Of a stretch of 64,000 nt of DNA, positions 16,567 through 24,373 are shown in pieces. Numbering within the stretch: position 1 is the first letter of the stretch; every line of letters starts with the position of its first letter. Position numbers and translations under genes: made by a program. The DNA comes from Deltaproteobacteria bacterium. Lineage in GTDB: Bacteria; Desulfobacterota; B13-G15; RBG-16-54-18. Below the pieces are notes generated by a model. The model was not told where the DNA came from. It ran no database searches and saw nothing but the letters and a program-made list of their open reading frames with translations. The stretch is from contig JAFGNJ010000019.1 of NCBI GenBank assembly GCA_016927065.1, positions 124,001-188,000 of the forward strand. The letters run 5' to 3'.

Positions 16567-18048
16567 TCACAAATATTTTCCGAAAACCTTTCGATACTGG
16601 TATCCGTACACTGCAAAGACGAGCGCCCACGGGAAAAGTTGTGTTCGTTTGAACAAAGACCAGAAAAAGATCTTCCAGTAATACACCCGTTCTTCGTCTA
16701 TGATCCCCAGGAATACTATGGTTTTAAAGAATGCCCCAAGGTAGTAGAATTGAAACTGAAATGTCTTTTTTTGCATATGCTGAAAGTCTTTTAAAAACAT
16801 CTTCATCCGTTGGTAGTACGGTTCAGAGGAATAAATGCTGTTGATAACCCTTCCATAACCCCTGATGAGTGTTTCGTAGTCCATCCGAGGGGTAAAGTTG
16901 ATCGTGAAGTCCGTATTGTCACCCGTCACATTCTGCAGTATCCTGCCTTCTTTGAGCAGTCGCTGGTAGAGTTTGGAGCCGCGAGGGGCATTTAATAATC
17001 CTACCATGGCAGAGACAATGCCACTTTCCTGAATAAAGGCGGTTAGTCTTTCGAAAATTGAAGGAGGATCATTATCAAACCCGACGATGAATCCCCCCGT
17101 TACAAACAAACCAAACCTCTGGATCTTTTTTACAGAGGCTATTAAGTCACGATTTTTGTTCTGAACCTTATTACATTCTGCCAGGCTTGCCTCGTTCGGT
17201 GTCTCAATACCGACAAATACCGCCGTAAACCCCGCCTGAACCATCAATTGCATCAGCTCTTCATCATCGGCAAGATCTATGGATGCCTCTGTGTTAAAAA
17301 CGAAGGGATATCTTTTTCTTTCCATCCATTCAATCAAAGCAGGCAAAAACTCCTTTTTTAACTTTCTCGTATTTCCTATGAAGTTATCATCAACAAAAAA
17401 TACATCACCTTTCCAGCCATGGGAGTGTAAGCTCTCTAATTCGGCTACTATGCGATCTTTACTCTTTATGCGCACCTTATTCCCATACAGGTATGGGATG
17501 TCACAGAATTCGCAATGATACGGGCAACCCCTGGAATACTGGACACTCATAATCGCATAGTGCTTCATATTGATAAGTTCCCAGAGTGGTATAGGTACCT
17601 CGTCTATATCTGATAATTCTTGAGAGGTATAGAGATGCCGGGCACATCCGTTTTGTAAGTCTTCCAAGAAAGGGGGAAGTGTGATTTCTGCCTCATTAAG
17701 CACAAAATGATCCACATCCTCGAACTCTTCGTATCCAGTGGTAAAGAGGGGGCCACCGGCGACAATCTTGACCCCCAGCCTTTTGCATCGCTCGATCACT
17801 CTTTTTACAGGTTCCGTTTGAATGGACATGGCGCTGATAAAGACATAATCAGCCCATTCGAGGTCTGTATCCCTGAGTGTGGTTACATTCATGTCTACCA
17901 GTCTCTTCTCCCACTCCTTGGGAAGCAACGCCGCTACCGTCAGCAACCCCAACGGCGGGTGCGTTGCTTTTTTCCCAATAAATTTTAAGGCGTACTTGAA
18001 ACTCCAGAAGGTCTCTGGGTAATTTGGATAAACAAGCAGGATTTTCAT
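16567..18048 (-). CDS. B12-binding domain radical SAM protein (HpnP/DUF4070-like)
   Basis: A 493-residue class B radical SAM enzyme. The N-terminal cobalamin-binding-like domain (MKILLVYPNYPETFWSFKYALKF, then IVAGGPLFTTGYEEF) precedes the radical SAM core with the 4Fe-4S motif CPYHCEFCDIP (CxxxCxxC, about residue 180), followed by VFFVDDNFIGN and TGGFIVGFDND. The C-terminal part, PRGSKLYQRLLKEGRIL...YGRVINSIYSSEPYYQRM, resembles DUF4070, as in hopanoid C-2 methylase HpnP and relatives. Likely a methylation or other radical reaction on a lipid-like substrate, but the substrate cannot be deduced and no hopanoid genes are nearby. It sits alone between the two repeat-bracketed genes. Confidence 0.82.
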   Translation of the reverse strand: MKILLVYPNYPETFWSFKYALKFIGKKATHPPLGLLTVAALLPKEWEKRLVDMNVTTLRDTDLEWADYVFISAMSIQTEPVKRVIERCKRLGVKIVAGGPLFTTGYEEFEDVDHFVLNEAEITLPPFLEDLQNGCARHLYTSQELSDIDEVPIPLWELINMKHYAIMSVQYSRGCPYHCEFCDIPYLYGNKVRIKSKDRIVAELESLHSHGWKGDVFFVDDNFIGNTRKLKKEFLPALIEWMERKRYPFVFNTEASIDLADDEELMQLMVQAGFTAVFVGIETPNEASLAECNKVQNKNRDLIASVKKIQRFGLFVTGGFIVGFDNDPPSIFERLTAFIQESGIVSAMVGLLNAPRGSKLYQRLLKEGRILQNVTGDNTDFTINFTPRMDYETLIRGYGRVINSIYSSEPYYQRMKMFLKDFQHMQKKTFQFQFYYLGAFFKTIVFLGIIDEERVYYWKIFFWSLFKRTQLFPWALVFAVYGYQYRKVFGKYL

Positions 18049-18533
18049 GCTATCTTATTCATCCCCGAGGAGAATTTTGGATATTTGGTTTAGTCTCTCA
18101 CTAAGGCGCTGCGAGGGCAGTGCGGTTTGATTATTCATTTACTTTTTCCTAAGCCAAGAAAGGCTCTTAAGTAATATCACAACTTAATTGTTGAATCGAG
18201 TAAAAAATTAACACAGCAAGCTATAAAGTGTCAATATATGCAACTTAATAGAAAAACGGCCACAGCAGAAAGCTGGCGGGAATAACACGCCACACCTCAG
18301 CCAGATCCGTGGCTCAACGGTGAGAAAGCGGACAATGGCCAATCCAATATCGTATCGGTTTTACGGTGAACGCCTTAAGGAAGCTACCCCTCCCTCCAAC
18401 GAGGTGATGATCACATGGGGGGAGACTAAAGAATAATCGACTCTAACTTGAACTAAGCAGGTTAACGCTAAAAATAACCAGCCAGCGAGCTTTTCCGACG
18501 GTCTGAGTTAATTTTTTTGTTATGTGTTTCTTT
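18049..18533. other. gene-free region carrying direct repeat A copy 2
   Basis: About 485 bases with no credible ORF on either strand. The left half is AT-rich; the right half carries repeat A copy 2 (18398-18466), a detached duplicate of the lipoprotein gene's 3' end. I see no tRNA or transposase remnant. Confidence 0.6.
18398..18466 (+). repeat. direct repeat A, copy 2 (detached 3' end of lipoprotein gene)
   Basis: Matches 15832-15900 over 69 bases with about eight substitutions, starting inside the last codons (AACGAGGTGATGATCACATG) and passing the stop codon. No reading frame leads into it, so it is a detached gene end. It precedes the 259-residue minus-strand gene just as copy 1 precedes the 148-residue gene. 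Confidence 0.85.
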
Positions 18534-19313
18534 TTATAATTTCTCTAATACTCCCTCAATTTTCTGGTTGATTTCCTCTATTTGTGAGTCATATAAGTTT
18601 GTATTCTCCTTAATTGCTTTTCCAATAAGTTGGTATGATTCAATTCGCAGTTTGCAATACTCCCGAAGAACTTGATTTTGGTCTTTAAGCTCCTTGTAAA
18701 GTCCTTCAATATTATCTAATTCGTCTAGTATTTGTAAATTTTTCTGCCAAATCGGTATCCCAGTAGCTAGGATGAAGTCAGTGGCTTGCTGCCCGTCAGC
18801 TGTTTCAAGTAACGCGAAAAGTTCTAATGCCTTTTCCTCATTTTTCTGGAATTCTGCTATTCCATTGTCGTATTTAGCTGTGTTTAAGTTGTCAGGCGAG
18901 AAAAATACATAGCCAAAAATACCCGCAATAATAATTAACATATATATTGCTCCTATTCCTGTAGCCTTCCAACTTGAATAGAATTGTCCTTTATTTTCTT
19001 TATGTTTTTTTAATTCTTTACCTTGCAAGCGATCAACGATTAAGTAGATAATCCCTGTGTATATTGCAGGGATGACGTAATTAGGTATCTTGTCAATTAT
19101 GTGTTCAGGGATTAAGAATAATGCAGGGAATAACAGAATTGTCGAAATGATACCAATGACTAATGCATTTTTCCCATGGTCCTCATTACCTAAATTAATA
19201 AAGTTTCTCCTTATCAGCACTCCTGCAGCTAAAGGACCTCCAAGATATGTAGCAATAGCTATTGATTTTTGAGAGTAAAGCTTTTTAGAGTTGTCAGTTT
19301 GGTTTTCTTGCAT
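18534..19313 (-). CDS. membrane protein of unknown function with coiled-coil tail
   Basis: A 259-residue AT-rich gene whose product I do not recognise. The N-terminal half has about four hydrophobic segments (SIAIATYLGGPLAAGVLI, ALVIGIISTILLFPALFLIP, YVIPAIYTGIIYLIVD, GIGAIYMLIIIAGIFGYVFF); the C-terminal half is charged and helical (NEEKALELFALLETADG, LQILDELDNIEGLYKELKDQNQVL). A clear AGGAGG lies upstream of the start (reverse of CGCCTCCAGG at 19318-19327). Its low GC compared with argH and the MEMO cluster and its repeat bracketing suggest transfer. It does not resemble the other repeat-bracketed gene beyond having membrane segments. Confidence 0.65.
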   Translation of the reverse strand: MQENQTDNSKKLYSQKSIAIATYLGGPLAAGVLIRRNFINLGNEDHGKNALVIGIISTILLFPALFLIPEHIIDKIPNYVIPAIYTGIIYLIVDRLQGKELKKHKENKGQFYSSWKATGIGAIYMLIIIAGIFGYVFFSPDNLNTAKYDNGIAEFQKNEEKALELFALLETADGQQATDFILATGIPIWQKNLQILDELDNIEGLYKELKDQNQVLREYCKLRIESYQLIGKAIKENTNLYDSQIEEINQKIEGVLEKL

Positions 19314-19780
19314 TGTCGCCTCCAGGAATAACCGCTAACTTCTATATAAATTATCTACTCTTATCACTCTATATTAGCTGAATACACAGTTGAGTTATAT
19401 TTACTATACACACATAACAATGAATATATAGTTTCTCTATAACACCCTTAGTCCATAACGTTGCCGTATAATACCCCACTCCGAAATTGCCATAAGCCTT
19501 GTGAAAACAATGCATTACGGCGGGTGAACTGATAACACGGGGTGTTACATGGTTTCTGTATAACACACCCTAGAAACAAAAGCCTCCAGAAATTATTATG
19601 CTCCTCAGAAACTTTATATCAGCACCTTCTGAATACCGTCTTCCCATAACCCCTCCAGCATAAGGATACCCCAATCAGCCCATGTGTCAATACGTTTCCA
19701 TTGCAATCATCCCCTCTCTTGTTCTATTGACGCCCCCCTCTGGAGATGCTATACGGGAAGAAAAAGGACGGAGCAGGATT
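19314..19780. other. gene-free region with repeat B copies
   Basis: About 467 bases with no credible gene. It contains repeat B copy 2 (19431-19463) and a partial third copy (about 19551-19574, GGTTTCTGTATAACACACCC), the latter overlapping an inverted GGTGTTA/TATAACAC pair. The rightmost part is the leader of the flavodoxin-family gene. Confidence 0.55.
19431..19463. repeat. repeat B, copy 2
   Basis: GTTTCTCTATAACACCCTTA... matches 16420-16452 at 26 of 33 positions, lying 5' of the 259-residue minus-strand gene as copy 1 lies 5' of the 148-residue gene. A shorter third copy is about 90 bases further right. Confidence 0.6.
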
Positions 19781-20635
19781 ATGAAGGTCTTAGGATTGGT
19801 AGGGAGTGTACGAAAGTCCGGCAACACGGAGATCCTCACCAAGGAGGCCCTCATGGGGGCCGAAGCGGAGGGGGCCTCGGTGGAGATCCTCCGCCTCACC
19901 GACTACGAGGTGCGGCCCTGCCGGGGGTGTGCCGCCTGCCTCTTCCGTGAGGAGGGCTGCGTCATCGAGGATGATGCCAACAAGATCTTTGCCGCCATGG
20001 CTGCGAGTGACGGGATCATTCTGGGGGTCCCCTGCTACATATTGGAGGCCACCGCCGTCGTGAAGCAACTCATCGACCGCGGCTTCGCCCCCATGCAGCA
20101 AAACACGGTCAGAGGGAAGGTAGGGGGGGTCATCGTCCCCTACGCCACCCGCGGGTGGACCCAAAACGCCTTCCAGCAGACGAATACGTGGCTCCTCTCC
20201 CTCGGCGTGGAGGTTATTGATCAGCTCCTCATTCATGTCCAGGGGATCAGCGAGGCTCCCTTGTTCCCCCGGGATATAGAGCGGGCCCATACCCTGGGGA
20301 AGCGCGTGGCCCAAGCCATCAAGACCGGCGAGCACACCTATCACGGCGAAGCGGGCATCTGCCCCATCTGCCACGATCGAAACCTCAGGATCCTGCAGGA
20401 CATGGAAACGGTGGAGTGCCCGGTGTGCGCGGTGAGAGGCACCCTAAAGATAGAAGGGAAAAAGATCAAGGTCATGTTTACCGATGAGGCAATCAAGCGC
20501 CACCGGTGGAGTATCGAGAACCTCCAGCGCCACTTTAACTACCACCTCAAACCATCAAAGGATTTCTTTATTAAGACTAAAGAAGAAAGAAAAAAGCTGA
20601 CCGGAAAATATAGAAGCTATCTGGAAGGGCAATAA
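19781..20635 (+). CDS. flavodoxin/NADPH-dependent FMN reductase family protein with C-terminal zinc-ribbon segment
   Basis: The start is set at ATG 19781 (GGACGGAGCAGG before it) rather than 19682, because the family begins MKVLGLVGSVRKSGNTEIL, the FMN-phosphate loop. The 284-residue product has a flavodoxin-like domain (CRGCAACLFREEGCVIEDDANKIF is the cysteine-rich loop of the iron-sulfur flavoprotein type; LGVPCYILEATAVVKQLIDR). A second cysteine module follows: CPICHDRN...VECPVCAVRGTL (about 195-225). The two nearby cysteine sets suggest a flavin-iron-sulfur or zinc redox protein. It starts a same-strand run with a 115-residue protein and a MEMO protein. Confidence 0.8.
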   Translation: MKVLGLVGSVRKSGNTEILTKEALMGAEAEGASVEILRLTDYEVRPCRGCAACLFREEGCVIEDDANKIFAAMAASDGIILGVPCYILEATAVVKQLIDRGFAPMQQNTVRGKVGGVIVPYATRGWTQNAFQQTNTWLLSLGVEVIDQLLIHVQGISEAPLFPRDIERAHTLGKRVAQAIKTGEHTYHGEAGICPICHDRNLRILQDMETVECPVCAVRGTLKIEGKKIKVMFTDEAIKRHRWSIENLQRHFNYHLKPSKDFFIKTKEERKKLTGKYRSYLEGQ

Positions 20636-20636
20636 G

Positions 20637-20984
20637 ATGCGCTATCTGGTAAAATTCAGATATTATCCGGGTGATCCCCTCCAAGAGATCAGGGAAGCGG
20701 ACCTGCGCGGTATCGCGGAGCAATGGAGCCTGCAGATCGCCTTCGAGCAAGTGCAGGGCGCAATGCAGGATGGGCGAGAGGTAACCCTGGACAAAGACCT
20801 GGAGGAAATCAGCCAATCCGTCATCACTATCGAGGGGGACGAGGAACCTTCTCTACGAGGGGCCTTGCGGGAGATCATCACGAAATATCGCTCCCCGCGC
20901 ACCTGCTATGCCCTCTGGGGGAGCAATCCGGAGGGACAGGCAATCGCCACGGAGATCATCGAAGAACAGGATGGGTGGTGGTGA
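20637..20984 (+). CDS. hypothetical protein in the MEMO cluster
   Basis: A 115-residue soluble, acidic protein with no motif I can name (MRYLVKFRYYPGDPLQEIREADLRG..., ending EIIEEQDGWW). It begins one base after the stop of the flavoprotein gene and its TGA overlaps the GTG start of the MEMO gene (GTGA), so it is clearly a coupled real gene. Function unknown; context suggests the same process as its neighbours. Confidence 0.65.
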   Translation: MRYLVKFRYYPGDPLQEIREADLRGIAEQWSLQIAFEQVQGAMQDGREVTLDKDLEEISQSVITIEGDEEPSLRGALREIITKYRSPRTCYALWGSNPEGQAIATEIIEEQDGWW

Positions 20985-22234
20985 CGGAGCAACAGGGAGC
21001 ACTGGAGAATCCCAAGATCCGCCCGCTCGAGGCCTTCCCCGTACAGATCGAGGGGAAGGAGATGGTTGGACTCAAGGATCCCGTCGGCATATGCCCGGAT
21101 GTCGTCTTCGTTCCAAAAGAGGCCGTTTTCCTCCTCAGCCTCATGGACGGGTCCAATAGCCTGCGGGACATCCAGGCGGCCTATATGCGCAAATACGGAA
21201 CCATCCTCTTTAGTGAAAAGATTGAGGGCTTCATCGCCCAACTGGATTCTTGTTTTCTTTTAGAAAATAGCCATTTCGCGAACCACCTCCAAAATCTCCG
21301 AGATGAATTCAAAAACGGACCCGTCAGAAAGGCCGCCTTTGCCGGCACGGGGTATGAGGCCGATCCCAAGCAACTGAAAGCTCAAATGGGGGGATACTTC
21401 ACGGGGCAGGATGGCCCAGGCCTCCCTGAAGACGGAAGCGGGAAAAAGGAGATAAAGGGAATCGTAGCCCCGCACATAGACTTCAACCGCGGGGGAACGT
21501 GCTATGCCCACGCCTATAAGGCGCTTGGTGAATCAGTGGGGGTATCCGATAACGCGAAGGTCTACTGCATCCTCGGTACCTGTCACACCCCCATGCAGCA
21601 CCCCTTTGCCTTTACCCGCAAGACGTTCGAGACACCGCTGGGACCGGCGGAGGTCGCGAAGGACCTGGTCGCGGATTGCGCCCAACGCCTCTCCTTCGAC
21701 CCCTTTCACGATGAGTTCTCACACCGTACCGAGCATACCATCGAGTTTCAGGTCATCTTCCTCCAATACCTTTTGGGGGAGAGGAATTTTACGATCTTCC
21801 CTATCCTGTGCGGCTCCTTTCATGAGATGGTCCAACAGGGAATCTCTCCAATGGAGGACCCCATCTATAAAGAGTCTATATCCATACTGAAACAGCAATG
21901 CTCTCAATTCGGCAAGATATGCCTTGTCGCCAGCGCCGACTTGGCCCATGTCGGACCCCTGTTCGGCCATCAGGAGACAGTCACCCCTAGTCTCCTTGCA
22001 GAGGTCAAGACGAAAGATGAAGAAATGCTCGGCCATGTAGCGCACCTGGGCGGGGAGGAATTCTATCGCTTTATCCTCTCTGAGGGGGACCGGAGGAACA
22101 TCTGCGGCCTGCCGCCCGTCTATGCCTTGCTGCATCTCATCGAGGCCCAAGAGGGGGAATTGCTGCACTATCAGCAGTGGCATGACCCCCAGGGCAAAGG
22201 GGCGGTGACCTTCGCCAGCATGACCTTCTGCTGA
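20981..22234 (+). CDS. MEMO family protein (AmmeMemoRadiSam system protein B) with N-terminal PqqD-like domain
   Basis: The ORF track starts too early; GTG 20981 overlaps the upstream stop and gives a 417-residue protein. From about residue 150 it is a MEMO1/LigB-like domain: GIVAPHIDFNRGGTCYAHAYKAL, YCILGTCHTPMQHPFAFTRKTFETPLGP, FSHRTEHTIEFQVIFLQYLL and VASADLAHVGPLFG carry the conserved His/Asp positions. Residues about 30-100 (DPVGICPDVVFVPKEAVFLLSLMDGSNSLRDIQ) look like a PqqD/RRE-type winged helix. AMMECR1 and the radical SAM partner usual for AmmeMemoRadiSam are not in the window. The function of bacterial MEMO is unsettled. Confidence 0.85.
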   Translation: MTEQQGALENPKIRPLEAFPVQIEGKEMVGLKDPVGICPDVVFVPKEAVFLLSLMDGSNSLRDIQAAYMRKYGTILFSEKIEGFIAQLDSCFLLENSHFANHLQNLRDEFKNGPVRKAAFAGTGYEADPKQLKAQMGGYFTGQDGPGLPEDGSGKKEIKGIVAPHIDFNRGGTCYAHAYKALGESVGVSDNAKVYCILGTCHTPMQHPFAFTRKTFETPLGPAEVAKDLVADCAQRLSFDPFHDEFSHRTEHTIEFQVIFLQYLLGERNFTIFPILCGSFHEMVQQGISPMEDPIYKESISILKQQCSQFGKICLVASADLAHVGPLFGHQETVTPSLLAEVKTKDEEMLGHVAHLGGEEFYRFILSEGDRRNICGLPPVYALLHLIEAQEGELLHYQQWHDPQGKGAVTFASMTFC

Positions 22235-22253
22235 GATATCTAGGGAAGATACC

Positions 22254-22940
22254 ATGGAAATCAAAGGCGAGCTCTGGGAGGCCGCCGAGGACCTCCGCTT
22301 CCTCCTGGACAGGGGGTATCCCAGGGACGCCTCACTCCAGTTGGTGGGGAATCGATATAACCTCGACCAGGAGCACAGACACCTCCTGCGCCGGGGGGTC
22401 TTCCCCCATGCCGTTGTCGCGGAGAGGAGGAAAAAGCAGGTATCGGCAAAAGACCTCACAGGCAAAGGCCTTGTCATTGACGGGCACAACTGCCTCATCA
22501 CCCTGGAGAGCGCCCTCAAGGGGAAAACCATCTTACTGGCGGACGACGGCTTTATCAGGGACATCTCAGGGGTATCCGGTACATATAAAAAGACCGCAGA
22601 GACGCACGAGGCCCTGCGGCTGATCATGAACCTGCTCGCAAAAGCAGGGCCAAGTGAAATCCGCTTACTCCTCGATGCCCCCATCAGCGGGAGCGGCGAA
22701 CTGGCCTCCCGGATCAGGGGCCTTATGCATGAAAGGGGCATACAGGGGGATGCCGTGGCCGTGAAGGTCCCGGAACGGATCATGGCCGGATATGAGGGGA
22801 TTTGTGCCAGCAGCGACACCGCCGTGATCGACGACGCCGAGCATGTCTTCGACCTGGCAGGTCACCTCATCATAGAATGTCTCAAAACGACTTACATAGA
22901 TATCAAAAAAATGCATACTTCAAAAAGATCCAGTGCCTAA
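22254..22940 (+). CDS. DUF434/DUF5616 domain protein
   Basis: A 228-residue protein with an N-terminal DUF434-like part (LRFLLDRGYPRDASLQLVGNRYNL...HRHLLRRGVF) and a C-terminal nuclease-like or DUF5616 part (GKGLVIDGHNCLITLESALKGKTILLADDGFIRDISG, then LLLDAPISGSGELA and VIDDAEHVFDLAGHL). The regularly placed acidic residues (IDGHN, ADDG, LLDAP, DDAEH) are reminiscent of a PIN-like active site, but this is my inference. It follows the MEMO gene by 19 bases on the same strand. Confidence 0.72.
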   Translation: MEIKGELWEAAEDLRFLLDRGYPRDASLQLVGNRYNLDQEHRHLLRRGVFPHAVVAERRKKQVSAKDLTGKGLVIDGHNCLITLESALKGKTILLADDGFIRDISGVSGTYKKTAETHEALRLIMNLLAKAGPSEIRLLLDAPISGSGELASRIRGLMHERGIQGDAVAVKVPERIMAGYEGICASSDTAVIDDAEHVFDLAGHLIIECLKTTYIDIKKMHTSKRSSA

Positions 22941-22999
22941 ATCTTCTGCTTGAAGGTCCACGCCGTCGTTGTTATATTCCCTATAGACTGAGGAACATT

Positions 23000-23647
23000 A
23001 TGTTGTGGCCTTTGGTAGGGATATTTGTGAGCTCTTTTGTGGTGGGACTTTCCGGTGCATTGATGCCCGGTCCGGTTCTCACAGTGACCATCGCCGAAAC
23101 CACACGGAGAGGATTTTGGGCCGGCCCCCTTATTGTCTTGGGCCACGGGATTATCGAGTTCGCTCTCTTTGTCGCATTGGTGCTGGGATTGGGGGCATTC
23201 CTTGAAAACGATCTTGTCTTCGGGATTGTAGGAGTCGGCGGAGCCATTGTCCTCATGGGTATGGGCGCGGGTATGTTATGGGGAACTAAGACAGCCACGT
23301 TGAAACTCGAACTATCGGAGGGGGAGCGGAGCAGACCTGTTATAGCCGGTCTCCTGACCAGTATCTCCAATCCGTACTTTATCATCTGGTGGGCGACCAT
23401 CGGGCTTTCGTTTATCGCCACCTCTCAGCGATTGGGGATCATGGGGCTCGGCTCTTTTTATTCGGGCCACATAATGTCGGATGTCGTCTGGTACTTCGCT
23501 GTCGCCTGGGCCGTGACCATGGGCAAGAGGATCATGAACGACCACGTATATCGATGGATCATCGGCCTGTGCGGGGGATTTCTCGTACTCCTCGGTGTTT
23601 ACTTTGGGTATAGCGGACTGGATAAGCTCCTGAAGACGCTGCTGTAA
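23000..23647 (+). CDS. LysE-type exporter
   Basis: The ATG at 23000 is preferred over the track start at 22802, which lies inside the DUF434 gene. The 215-residue product has about six hydrophobic segments and the LysE/RhtB start: PLVGIFVSSFVVGLSGALMPGPVLTVTIAETTRRGFWAGPLIVLGH. Later it has AGLLTSISNPYFIIWWATIG, the conserved SNPY/W segment. The family exports amino acids or related metabolites; the substrate is unknown. Length is normal. Confidence 0.85.
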   Translation: MLWPLVGIFVSSFVVGLSGALMPGPVLTVTIAETTRRGFWAGPLIVLGHGIIEFALFVALVLGLGAFLENDLVFGIVGVGGAIVLMGMGAGMLWGTKTATLKLELSEGERSRPVIAGLLTSISNPYFIIWWATIGLSFIATSQRLGIMGLGSFYSGHIMSDVVWYFAVAWAVTMGKRIMNDHVYRWIIGLCGGFLVLLGVYFGYSGLDKLLKTLL

Positions 23648-23701
23648 AATCAACTGTCTCGCCAAAGGCGGAATTATTGATAAAGATCAAGGAGGTCAAT
23701 T

Positions 23702-24346
23702 GTGATACTGAAAATGCTGGTAGTGGGACCATTACAGGTCAATTGTTATATAGTCGGCTGTGAGAGGACCAAACAGGCGGCAGTCATCGACCCCGGCGGG
23801 GATGTCGATCAAATCCTCATGGCCCTGGCCAAGGACGAGCTGCGCCTTGTCTATATCATCAACACCCACGGGCATTTCGACCATACCGGCGGGAACAAGG
23901 CCCTTAAGGATGCCACCGGTGCCGAACTGCTCATCCATCGTGCCGATGCCCCCGACATAACCCATCAAGCGGCCAGCGCCGCTGCCATGGGGCTGAGGGG
24001 ACTGGAGGACTCCCCTCCCCCGGATCGGCTGTTGGAGGATGGAGATATCATCACCGTCGGCGATATCTCCCTGAAGGTCCTGCACACACCGGGGCACTCC
24101 TCGGGCGGGATCTCACTCGCCACCGATGGGGTGGTCTTCGTGGGGGATGCCCTCTTTGCCGGCTCCATCGGGAGGACCGATTTCCCCGGAGGGGATTACG
24201 ACGGGCTTATCGAGGGTGTGCGCAAAAAGATCTTCACCCTCGGTGACGATGTGGTGGTCTATCCGGGACATGGACCACAGACCACAGTAGGACAGGAAAA
24301 GCAGTACAACCCCTTCTTTGCAAGCGGCGGCATGCGGTGGGTGTAA
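23702..24346 (+). CDS. MBL-fold hydrolase (glyoxalase II-like)
   Basis: A 214-residue metallo-beta-lactamase-fold protein starting at GTG 23702 after AAGGAGG. The metal motif NTHGHFDHTGGNKAL (HxHxDH, about residue 60), VLHTPGHSSGGISL, FVGDALFAGSIGRTDFPGGDY and VYPGHGPQTTVGQEK supply the expected His/Asp ligands. Proteins of this subfamily act as hydroxyacylglutathione hydrolase-like thioesterases. In an anaerobe without clear glutathione use, another thioester is a reasonable substrate. It converges with the MFS gene. Confidence 0.9.
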   Translation: MILKMLVVGPLQVNCYIVGCERTKQAAVIDPGGDVDQILMALAKDELRLVYIINTHGHFDHTGGNKALKDATGAELLIHRADAPDITHQAASAAAMGLRGLEDSPPPDRLLEDGDIITVGDISLKVLHTPGHSSGGISLATDGVVFVGDALFAGSIGRTDFPGGDYDGLIEGVRKKIFTLGDDVVVYPGHGPQTTVGQEKQYNPFFASGGMRWV

Positions 24347-24373
24347 GGCGCGCGTGAATCATCACCGGATTCG

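Noticed and set aside
15832-19574. Integron attC sites as explanation of repeats A and B
   Set aside because: I looked for the RYYYAAC/GTTRRRY core pair in both copies and found no consistent pair in A or B, and no integrase is in the window.
21719-22819. 366-codon minus-strand ORF
   Set aside because: It is a shadow of the MEMO and DUF434 genes, which have clear families on the plus strand.
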